From: Bemisia tabaci
Taxonomy: Eukaryota > Arthropoda > Insecta > Hemiptera > Aleyrodidae
Direction of reading: 5' to 3'
Length of the DNA stretch: 64,000 nucleotides
Assembly: GCF_918797505.1 (NCBI RefSeq)
Contig: NC_092800.1
Coordinates: 19,091,313-19,155,312, forward strand
The position numbers and the translations under genes were made by a program. Below the pieces are notes generated by a model. The model had not been told where the DNA came from, searched no databases, and saw nothing but the letters and a program-made list of their open reading frames with translations. Positions 11,345 to 21,200 of the stretch are shown piece by piece. Each line of letters starts with the position of its first letter. Within the stretch, counting starts at the first letter, position 1.

Positions 11345-11633
11345 CAGGGTGTCTACAAATCCGGAAAGTACGGAAATAGTACTGATTTTTTAAGGGCGGT
11401 CCGGAAGTACTGTAAAAGTGCGGAATTCTGCAAGGAGGTCCGGAACTTTTTCATTTTTTTGTCATTCTTGTCCCAATTTGAGCGGGAAATTCAAATTTTT
11501 AAAATTTGCCGAATTTCTTCAGTTGGAGGTACTGAAAAAGTACTGAATGTTTCTGTTGAGGAGGTACTGAATTTCTTGGGAATGTACTGTAAAAGTACTG
11601 ATTTTTGGCCAGCCTGTTTTATTAGACACCTTG
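11345..11633. mobile_element. CAGGGTGTCTAC-family TIR element, copy 1
   Basis: Left end CAGGGTGTCTACAAATCCGG, right end CCTGTTTTATTAGACACCTT. Interior repeats of AGTACTGA and GGTCCGGAA. A clear second copy lies at 40071-40342, and a related element at 54739-55117. Confidence 0.8.
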
Positions 11634-12164
11634 GTGTATGTTTCTACTTAAGTTTTCTTTTATTCAGGTATTTGCACTTCTGGAGTTGAGTCTCGATCAA
11701 CACTCTCTGCTTGCTCTTTTGGACTATGCATTTCTAACTTTTGGGTTTTGTATTTTTGGATCTTTGCGCTTTTGGGACCGGTCCGATTTATTGATGATTG
11801 ATGAATATCGCGTTGAGCAATTTACCGAAAACGTCTTTCAGAACGGACCTTATTAGTAACAAATTTCTCAGCCCATAACTCAGTAGTTACCATTTGGCAG
11901 AAGTTAGAATGGGGTTTTAAGAATTATTTGATTTTAGCTATTGAAATAAGCGGAAGCTTTATAATGTGCGCCGAAGTCTAGCGTTCAACATTACAATCCA
12001 GTGAGGAGTCTCAATAGCGACGTAGAGAACTATATAATCATCCAGGCAGTCCATGGTGGATTGTGGCATTATGTGAGGAAGCGAGACAGACGACAAGGGA
12101 AAAGAGATTAACTCATTTTTCAGCAATTTTTGGATCTTCGTATCTTCTACTCTGATGGACTCGG

Positions 12165-13245
12165 TGCATAACGTTTGCGCACACTTTTTTTACCGATAAC
12201 GTTTGCGCACACTTTTCACGAATATCATTTGCGCACACTTTTTACCGATAACGTTTGCGCACACTGCACTATTTGGCAACGCTTCAATGATGCGTCAGTA
12301 GTATCGCTTCGTGATAAGACAATTCAACGGACGGATAATTTATAAACGGACGAGGGGAAATTTTCATTTAAATAAATTCCAATAAGCAATCAATAAGTAA
12401 ATGAATAAATAAGTTAATAAGAAGAAAATAGAAAATGAAGAAAGTTAAGAAAATTAGGTATATGGTTACTCACAGATTTTTCGCTGTTACTTCAGCTAAA
12501 AATGCTGTCACTGTCTTCACCGGAATCATCTTCAGTGCAAGGACGGGTTTTAGGGCTGTTTTTGAAAATTAAATCTGTGCGAAATGATGAGGTGTTCACT
12601 AAACGGAATGCTCAACAAAAAAAAGATGATGAAATTATTGTTTTAACCAATTCGTACCTCGATAAGGACCTGAGAATTACGGAGTTTCTGGAAATGGTTC
12701 GTGAAGTTAAATACCCCGACAAAAATGATTCAGACGAAGAAAATAAGCCGGAGGATGTAAATGACTCTTTCAATGCAGACGAGCCTGATGAATCCATTTC
12801 TGAAAATGGTGCTGATGAAACTTGCTCTTCAAATGCAACCTGCCCTAAAAACAGCCCTAAAACCCGTCCTTGCACTGAATATGATTCCGGTGAAGACCGT
12901 GACAGCATTTTTAGCTGAAGTAACAGCGAAAAATCTGTGAGTAACCATATACCTAATTTTCTTAACTTTCTTCATTTTCTATTTTCTTCTTATTAACATA
13001 TTTATTCATTTACTTATTGATTGCTTATTGGAATTTATTTAAATGAAAATTTCCCCTCGTCCGTTCATGAATTATCCATCCGTTGAATTGTCTTATCACG
13101 AAGCGATACTACTGACGCATCATTGAAGCGTTGCCAAATAGTGCAGTGTGCGCAAACGTTATCGGTAAAAAGTGTGCGCAAATGATATTCGTGAAAAGCG
13201 TGCGCAAACGTTATCGGTAAGAAAAGTGTGCGCAAACGTTATGCA
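12165..13245. mobile_element. 1.08-kb palindromic transposon with subterminal repeats
   Basis: The arms (about 12165-12564 and 12845-13245) are ~400-bp inverted repeats. Each arm begins with four copies of an ATAACGTTTGCGCACACTTT motif spaced about 27-30 bp apart. The ~280-bp centre is unique and forms an acidic ORF. Clustered subterminal motifs are what transposases bind in several DNA transposon groups, but I cannot assign a superfamily. No transposase is present, so the element is non-autonomous. Confidence 0.9.
12502..12918 (+). CDS. Acidic ORF inside the palindromic transposon
   Basis: A 138-codon open frame ends with TGA inside the right inverted arm. The unique central part reads DDEIIVLTNSYLDKDL, then ITEFLEMVREVKYPDKN, followed by a strongly acidic tail (SDEENKPEDVND, ADEPDESISENGADE) and CTEYDSGEDRDSIFS. 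The first ~20 residues are encoded by the left arm and are the antisense image of the C-terminus, so the true start may lie further in or upstream of a lost intron. The composition resembles an acidic region of a transposase or DNA-binding protein, or a captured host exon. Function unknown. Confidence 0.4.
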   Translation: MLSLSSPESSSVQGRVLGLFLKIKSVRNDEVFTKRNAQQKKDDEIIVLTNSYLDKDLRITEFLEMVREVKYPDKNDSDEENKPEDVNDSFNADEPDESISENGADETCSSNATCPKNSPKTRPCTEYDSGEDRDSIFS

Positions 13246-14078
13246 GCCGATGGACTTAGATTCTAAAAAATTCTCATGTGTTTTTACTCTTGTTTTTGCT
13301 CCATCTTCATTTCTTTCCTTTTTTTAAAAATGTAATTTGAATTCACCACTCTTAAAGTTATAACTATGTATCTCAGGTAAATCGAATCGCTTTTCCCTTG
13401 TTTTTTACGTATATTAAGATGAAAGTATGTAAGTTGAAATGAAATTACTTAAAAACAAGTGCTCCAACAAGCGTTTGCGGCTTAACACCCAACTTCAGCA
13501 TTAGGGAAGAGCCTCGCGAAATCGCCAAAATTTACTCTAAAAGCGATCCTCCTATGTTACTCAGCATTTTCATTGAATTGGATTTACCCATCTTTGATCC
13601 TGATAGAAATTCTGACCTTCCATCCTCCGGCGTGTTAGCGTTCCTACGAAAAAAAAAAATTCAGAATAGGAGTTTGTTTCTGAGGCGAATTTGTCATGAT
13701 TATTTCTCTCCCTGTCAAGATCAGGGTGCCCGCAGTCAAGGGAGACCGAGAAAAGCCAGTGCAAATAAATAGGTAGGCCAGTGCAACAGAACAAAATGAC
13801 CTAAAAAGTCGGGGATGAATTATGTTAACTGGACACATTTTGACGTGTCTTAGCTTCAACTTTTCGCTTGGCCGACTCAAAAAGTCTTAAAATTACTCTA
13901 AAAATTCTGAGAATTTTCATAAAACTGTCAGAGAAAACCTAGAAAAGTAAGAGAATCTCGAAACATTTTTGTGGCCTTGCAGAAGATAGAACAACTCGAC
14001 GTATTTTTGTTTCAGGATTAGCGTATGCCTTTACTCAAAAACCCTCTTTTGGTCCAGTCAATCTATAGCTTCTGGAAA
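13246..14078. other. No recognised gene
   Basis: No coding exon seen. About 13720-13970 contains AGTCAAGGGAGACCGAGAAA and TCAGAGAAAACCTAGAAAAG, weakly like the GTCAGGGAAA repeat family. Confidence 0.4.
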
Positions 14079-14250
14079 AATCAATGTATAGAAGGTTTCT
14101 TTGCGGAAACATGTTGCATTAGGCTACCAAAACAACATATCAAAAGTCAATCTGGCATTTTTTGTGGTAAAATCAATATATAGAAGGTTTCTTTGCGGAA
14201 ACATGTTGCAATAGGCTACCGGAACAACATATCAAAAGTTTACCGAAATT
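14079..14250. repeat. Direct tandem duplication, ~90-bp unit
   Basis: AATCAATGTATAGAAGGTTTC and the following ~70 bp (GCGGAAACATGTTGCA, AGGCTACC, AACAACATATCAAAAGT) occur twice, about 90 bp apart. An inverted partner of the first part (AAAGAAACCTTCTATATGCT) lies near 15550, so both may be parts of one old element spanning 14.1-15.6 kb. Confidence 0.8.
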
Positions 14251-15084
14251 AGCTGTCCAATAAGGGCACTATCTTGAAGAAAGGCGAGCTGGGGGGCCAA
14301 AATACGCCGCCCAGCGACCGATTTTTCGCTCATATCTCAAGACAGTCAATCCCACGGTAAAATGTCCTTTTATAAATAAACCTTTATAGAAAACCTTCAT
14401 AAAGAACTCAAAATTTCCTATTATATAGAAACACTATGCATTTATCAATATGCGACTTCCAGTTTGTAAGATGTCGCGGCTGTTCTCTGCGGCTGGAAAT
14501 ATCGAATTTGCTTGAAATCGCGCTTTTCCCACGAAATCTGAAGTTATCTTCAAAACGGCGAGTCTAAGGAAAGAAATGTTTCTCAGTGCAATGAAAAAGC
14601 ATGAAATTTCTTAAGAACATTGCTTGATCATAGATGTTTGAACAGTTCAGCCATCCTCGAACGTGAATATCACTCCATCTCTTAACTTCACTTCTCTCTG
14701 CAATAGATTTAGTCTTGGAAAATTTATTATTAAGATGCGTCCGCCGAATATTTTAGGTAATTTTAACTTTAGTGTCTTCTCTGAAATATTTATGCTGGCT
14801 TAAGGCAATCTTCCAATGAAAACTGATAGTTAGTATATGCAGGTACGTTAAAATCATCTCTAATTCTTCATTCAAATTTACACTACCCGTTCACAGGATA
14901 TGGCAAATGAGAACAATAACCATGATACAACTTATCCATGCTTTCTGAATGGTGCGTTGCTGCGTCTGCGACGAGATCAAAGCTATTTTGAGGACTAAGG
15001 AACAATGCCGCCAAACTGACAATTTTGGCAAAAGTCAGTCAGCAAATTTGCCGCACTCCACGGCATAAACCTCGCCGGTCGGTG

Positions 15085-15320
15085 CGGAACGCATATTAGC
15101 GCCTACAAGACTGCTTGAATACTTCACGCATTTCGCCTAGAGCACAGTGCGATCGCTTGCCGGCACGGAAAGCATATTAGCGCCTACAAGACTGCCTGAA
15201 TACTTCACGCATTGCGCCAAACACAGTGCGGTCGCTTTCAGTTCGAAAAGCTTATTAGCGCGCACAAGACTGTAGGAATGCCTCACGCATTGCGCCAAAC
15301 ACAGTGCGGCCGCTGTTCGG
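15085..15320. repeat. Three ~80-bp tandem units with AGCGCCTACAAGACTG
   Basis: Units near 15092, 15176 and 15253 contain TATTAGCGCCTACAAGACTG, GAATACTTCACGCATT and CAGTGCGGTCGC. Two more units lie at about 55345-55475. The core resembles the central palindrome of the CCCTGG element family. Confidence 0.8.
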
Positions 15321-15329
15321 CCTAAAACG

Positions 15330-16232
15330 CAAATGGGTAATTCTACGAATATCTGTCCAATTAAACCTCCCAAAGACTAAAAATTCAACTTTAAAATTTT
15401 GGATTTAGGGTTTGTTTTCCCAGTCAAGCATAGTATCAGGCTTAAAATTTTAATACGGGTACCTTTTTATATCAGGCAATTTTTCCCTCTCCTTTTTACA
15501 CACGAAATATCGTATGCGATGGGACGGTCGTGACAAATTTACAAAAACTCAAAGAAACCTTCTATATGCTGATTTTCCCAAATTGCCCTGTTTTAGAGCT
15601 GATTTGAATGGTGACTATTTGAGTGAATACTCTATAATGGAGATACGGTGCAGGCAATGAATCTTGCTTCATTTTTATTCGTTAAGCAATTGGAGTTATC
15701 CAAGGTCAAAACTGTTGTACTTATCTCGCATTTCATTTAATAAGGGGACGCATTTTTGTGTTTAACGTTTTAATGCTCGCTACTCTACGCAGATTTTGGA
15801 GTTAGGAGTGAATATCAGACTCTCTTGGTATGCTCATCGTGAATTTAGAGTCACTTTCCAACTAAAAAAAACTCTCTCTTTTGCTCCAGCAAAAATTTGC
15901 AACTGACCGACCAAACCATTCGCAGCTTATTTAAGAACTAGTGTGTACATTCTCTACGTTGAATACTCAAACTTCGATCTTTCGCAGAAGCATCGGTGAA
16001 GGCCTGATGGATTTTCGGAGTTTCCTATCTGTCCATACTCTCACTATGCAGGTACTCTAGATGAGACATAGCCGACCAATTACGCTCCGCTATTTAACCT
16101 ATACCTATCATTTATGTTTGCCCGACAAGCACAAAATTTCAATAACCGGCTCGCGGGCATTCTATTTGTTTTTGTCTCGGTTTCCCATTTTGTTGCGTTT
16201 TGGTTTTTTTGGTGGTTCTAATCCATGTACCT
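15330..16232. other. No recognised gene
   Basis: Apart from the inverted partner at about 15550, I see nothing identifiable. It would be intronic if the exon at 16431-16233 belongs to the sulfotransferase-like gene. Confidence 0.4.
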
Positions 16233-16431
16233 ACTTGGAGACGGAGGCGTGTTCCTGATGGTGGGAGGGTGAGGGCGGCGGCGGGGGACGGGGGTTGGTG
16301 AACTGGTAGCGGTGCATGGCCTCGAGGATGGACTCCTCCAAGTCAGGGATGAAGAGGAGGAGCACGAGCATGCCGAGCACCGTGGCCGACATCATCAGGA
16401 ACAGCTGCATCACCTTCAGGAACGGACTCAT
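16233..16431 (-). CDS. Possible N-terminal membrane-anchor exon
   Basis: On the minus strand an ATG at 16431 opens a frame beginning MSPFLKVMQLFLMMSATVLG, with a hydrophobic helix (about residues 8-28), then PDLEESILEAMHRYQF and a proline-rich stretch (PRPPPPPSPS). The GC-rich, exon-like segment stops at a possible donor CCAA|GTAGGT. An acceptor-like TTGTGTCGACAG lies upstream (about 16515). A short cytoplasmic tail plus one membrane helix fits the N-terminus of a type II Golgi enzyme such as the sulfotransferase-like protein encoded further along this strand. The donor phase does not fit the 5490 exon directly, so at least one exon would be missing. An overlapping upstream ATG in another frame also exists. 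Confidence 0.4.
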
Positions 16432-16579
16432 CTTCGGTTTCTGTCTCGCTCATTGGTCCAGCGCAGCCTCCGCTCCGCGCCCGGCTCTCCGGCAACCCGC
16501 CTTGCGCCCACCTGTCGACACAAGTAAAGTGCCATGTAGCCATGAATAGGAGAACTAAAGGGAGATGATGGATTCGGAT

Positions 16580-16741
16580 GATGGAAATATAAAAACGTGA
16601 ACCGATCGACAATTCTACGAGTTGAGTGACAAACCCGTGAACCGATCGAAAAACCCTTAAATCGATCAACAACACTGAATCCATTCACAAACCCGTGAAT
16701 CGATCGACAAACCCGTGAATCGATCGACAAACCTGTGAATG
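16580..16741. repeat. 20-bp tandem repeat (GATCGACAAACCCGTGAATC)
   Basis: Several units of GATCGACAAACCCGTGAATC and variants occur from about 16597. The array resumes at 17288-17340 after a foldback insertion. Confidence 0.8.
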
Positions 16742-17287
16742 GACCACTAGACAAGGTACGAATTTCAGCAATCTACTACATTTTTCGTAACTAGAATTTC
16801 ACGTAGAACACGATGCGCACAACAAAAATTACCGAAATCAACTCCTTACGAAGATATTAAATGATTCTTGATGCGTGAATTCAAACCACCCGCTCATGAA
16901 AACTCAATGCTCTACGTGATTCACATCGAGCGCTAAACGTTATCATGAGAGTCTCTGCGATATAAAAATCTGGCAACCTCGATCTTCGAGCTTTCGCTAA
17001 GCTATAGCAAATTGCCTATAGTTTGAACAACACATGGTGGGAAATGAACATTGCTCGTTTGAGAAGCTTGCTGAAACCGTTGTAGTGCGCGATTTGACTC
17101 ACGTAGAGCTTTTAGTTTCTTGTCAGCGGGCAGTTCAAATTCCTCTTAACCAATGTGTAATAAAAACGTTGATATCTTCGTTAAAAGTTGGTTTCAGTAA
17201 TTTTCGTTGTCAGAATCGTGTTTTACGTAAAATTCTTGTTAAGAAACATGTATCAGATTGCTTATATTTGTACCTTGTCTAGTGGTC
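16742..17287. mobile_element. Foldback element with GACCACTAGACAAGGTAC ends
   Basis: Left end GACCACTAGACAAGGTAC, right end GTACCTTGTCTAGTGGTC. Inner arms are diverged inverted copies (ATTACCGAAATCAACTCC against GGTTTCAGTAATTTTCG). It sits inside the 20-bp tandem array. The 82-codon ORF in it is not conserved-looking. Confidence 0.85.
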
Positions 17288-18062
17288 TATTGATCGACAA
17301 ACCTATGAATTGATCAAATTCTGTAGATCGAATCACGTCAATCATTTCACGTTTTTATTTTTCGATCGCTTCTTGTCGATCGAATCCATACTCTCTGATA
17401 TGGAACTAAGAAGTCTTGTTCAGTATTTTAGATAATTGGTGACAGTGCTTTCTGAACAATCTACTGCACCCAAAAAATGTATCCCCAAAAAAATTGCAGC
17501 ATGACGAATATTCCCGCAGCCTCGTAACCACCGTGGAAACAATTCAAAATATTTTTACTCACATTGAAAAGTGTAAGGCATTCTTTTAAACTCGCATTAG
17601 ACACCGAAAAATCTCTGATTTCTTCTTTCGAAACCTGCAGAAACTGCACCAAAATAACTAACTTAAAGCTGAATAAATCGAAAACTACGGATGCTCTGAG
17701 AATATGTGTGCAGAAGAAGAGATCTTGAACTTTTTAAAAACATTTGTTAAAAGTGACCACAATAGTATAGGAAGAAGAGGAGTTAGAAATTTATGACTAG
17801 AAACAAATCCTTGATGACTCAGCGTGAGAAAAGTAGATCACTAGTGCACTCTCAAAACATTTCAGCTACCACTCGACCTTTGATTTAATTCAGCTTGTCT
17901 AGCATGTAATTAAGTGACGGCGACGTCTTATCGAAATTAGAGGGATAGCATCTGGACTATTAATAATCACTTTTTATCCATCGGGTTTTGAGGAGCATGC
18001 TCGCTCAAGCTGTCGAGCCCCCTTGTTGCACCAGCTGAGGAGTTTAATACCCATGATTTGTG

Positions 18063-18110
18063 TACGTCATGAATAACGTTTTCGCTCATAATTTGTTCCT
18101 CAGTCTGAGT
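18063..18110 (+). promoter_or_regulatory. Putative proximal promoter of gene A
   Basis: A TACGTCATGAATAA block (18063) and a TCAGTC initiator-like site (18098-18103) lie just upstream of the exon 1 ATG at 18153. The same blocks in the same order occur before gene C (TACGTCATG at 29496; CCAGTC at 29533) and, more diverged, gene B (TTACGTCATGAG at 23309; CCAGTC near 23339). TACGTCAT resembles a CRE/bZIP half-site, and TCAGT is the arthropod initiator consensus. Homology between A and C extends a few hundred bases further upstream. Confidence 0.45.
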
Positions 18111-18152
18111 TGATGACGACTTTTTCCCCAAAGTCCAGGGAAATTCACCAAA

Positions 18153-18215
18153 ATGGTGTCGAAAATGACGTGGGTGTACGCGATTTTAGGTTTCTCTGCT
18201 GTCGGGTGTGCTTTC
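18153..18215 (+). CDS. Gene A exon 1 (signal-peptide-like leader)
   Basis: It encodes MVSKMTWVYAILGFSAVGCA plus F and ends at donor GTAAGTG. The ATG context is ACCAAAATGG. If the intron were retained, the frame would continue for 27 codons to a TAA. Confidence 0.8.
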
Positions 18216-21200
18216 GTAAGTGAAAATTGTTCCTCTGTATGTGTATTTTTTGTCCCATTGGTTCTGAGCTTTATGAGATTTTTAAAATTAAAAAACTAAC
18301 CCAAGTAACTGGTACTTTAAAAAAAATTAGAGGTGGAGTAGTTTTAAATACCTCTAATTCTTTAAATCGAATCCAAATTATTATTGATTAAGATTAGAGT
18401 GAGATATCGATGGCTAAAGTCCAAAAATGCTTAGGTATCTCCGTTGCAGCGCTTGAAGATCTCCAATAATGCTTCATTTTTTAAAAAGAAAACCATTCAA
18501 AGCATTTTTCCTTTCCTTCAAATTTTCTGTGAATATTTTAGAATGAGAGAGAACAATTTCAAGAAAAACATTGTTGCTAAATTTTCGTTTAAGAGCCTAA
18601 AACGTGAGCAGTGTTGAACACACAACATTGAAATCGGAAATTCTAATTTCTTTATTTTAGGCAATGATTTATACTTTCGTTGCGTTCTCGCAAATACTAT
18701 GACTAAGCATCAGCAGAATGACATTACACTTTCAAAATTCGAAGTTATATTCAAGAGAGACCATGCTTTAATAGGTAGTGTAAGTGTCCTCTCAGGTTTA
18801 ATGGAATATGTGGATGCATACATGAGCGTCAAGACTGTCATGAAAAAGTTGTCATTCTCTGATTATTTATTTACAATTTTTCCTCCAGGAATTAAGTGAG
18901 TCGACAAGAGACATGAGACCATCCAGTAGTATCTTGGCAATAGTGGACGCTTTTACTTTCGGGACTTCAACATTTAACTGTTGACCTACCTACTTGGTTG
19001 ATAGTTCCACCATGATAATCCATCATATTATAGGTGTTGTATAGGTAGGTCAACAACCGAAAAAAGACTGATGACTGATGCTCCCTGCTAATTTTCCATC
19101 TGGAATCCCTGGTAAAAATTGGCAGTGGAATCTGTGTTCCAAAATACCATAGACCTACGGCGATGAACCATAGCCGATGGCGATAAAGCAACAGCCAGGC
19201 GATAAAGTGTATGCTAAGCGTTACTAATTACGGATGCTAGGACTTGGTGAGTTTTTGGAATACTGCTCTCTTTTTGGGCCGCAGTATCTTGATTTATTTT
19301 GCGAGGAAAGCTCCATACTTTTGATGGAAGCCTCCCATTACTAATATATTAGAGCGCCTTCAGTTTCGTATGATACTGTGCAATACCTCTGGTGTGAAAT
19401 AGTTGCTTCAAGCGCCGTGCCAGGCGGGCAGCCAGCGCGAAACACGCATTGGCGCCTACAAACCTAACAGGGATACTTCATGCGTTGCGCAATGCGTGAA
19501 GTATCCCTGTTAGGTTTGTAGGCGCCATTGCGTCGCCGCTCCGCTTTGTGTTAGGCTCTAATATTTAATCTGGCGGAGTCAGCGTTATTCAACTCATGAT
19601 TTTGAAATGTTTGCACATCCTGTATGGATTATTCTCATTTTAATTGATGAAAAAAAATATGTATTAAATGAAAATATAATGTGTGTTTTGTCAATATTAA
19701 GGTGGTCCCGTATCAAACTTAATGATTTCCAAAGCACACGAATTTCTACACAATTTCTTATAGCCTTTTATAATCGATGGTGAAAAAGCAACAGCCAGGC
19801 GATAAAGTGTAAAGCCCGGCGATAGGAACTATAGCCCGGCTGCATAATTTTTTATCGCTTCGTATAGCCCGGCCGTATGATTTTCTTCGTATTCTACAGC
19901 CATTTATATGATTTTCTGTAGCCTTCTTTAGCCGGCTATAAGAATTCCTGTGGTATTTTGAAACGCAGCGCTTATCGCCAATTTTTACCAGGGATTGTTG
20001 AATCTCCGAAAGTAAAAGATTCCACCTGTCGCCAAGAGGCCATTGAAGGGTATTTTGTCTCTGGAGTCGACTCATGAGCAAAGGCAGAATTTCAAGAAAC
20101 TTGATTGATCTGCAAATCTATGAGTGCATAGTTTTTAATATCTCAAGAAGAATCTCTATCCCGAGTATTTTTCAAGACAACTGACCCGGTATTTTGTCGC
20201 ACAGGCACAGAGGAAACTCCCACTAGGCGTATTCGACTTTGCGGACATCATCGCGAAGAACTTCACCTACACGGATAAATCGGGTTTCATCAAAGCAGTG
20301 ATGACGGACGAATCCCGGCTGATTCTCATCACCCGCCCACGGCTCTTCGGAAAAGCGACCGCTCTCTCCATGCTCCGCTACTTCCTCGAGAACCGCATCC
20401 ACTCTGACACGGCCTGGAAAATCGGATTTAATGATCTTTTCCAAGGCCTCAGCATTTCCGAAGACACTGCCTTCTGCAGGGCCCACCGGGGCCAGTACCC
20501 CACCATCCTCCTCTCTTTTGAGAATGTCTTTGCCGTCAATTACGAGGCCGCCAAGACTGCCATCGCTATCTCTGTCGGGGAGGTAAGCTAGGGCATTCAT
20601 AGATTTCTACAATGGGTTGGTTTGAAAGGGACACAGTTAAGTAAGGAATGGGATAGCCTCAAGCCTGGGCCCGACGATCAAACTGAGCTGACAATCTGGC
20701 GAGGTTATTGTTCTGATTGGTTCTGCGAAAACCAATCAGAGACTTCTATGCACATTGATCTCTGACTGGCGCGCGAAAATCTGCTGCGTGGTGACCTCGC
20801 TATTTTGATTGGTGCAGTTTGATCGTATGACCCAGGCTTTAAGAAAACCAGTCATTTCGAAGATGGGAGTTTCCAAACAGAGCTTATCTGTTTCCTATTG
20901 AAAAATTAAGGATAAACTTATGGGGGTTGAATTGAGAAAATAAATTTAATAGAAAAGTGAAGACACACGTGACATTGGCCATTTTTAGTTTCTCGTAGAG
21001 TTGTGAAATTAGAAAGATTCAAGTGAATGAAATTGCCATCGCCATAGTATACTTTTTGAAGCGGGAGGCTCGATAATGTGACCATTTCTCACTCAAGTTG
21101 TGACGTAAGCACATTTTGGAATCTCTTAGTGCTCATCGTATTATATTTCAGCTCTCCCATCAAAAGCAACTTCTCCCTTTGGTTCCAAGTAGCAGTGATC

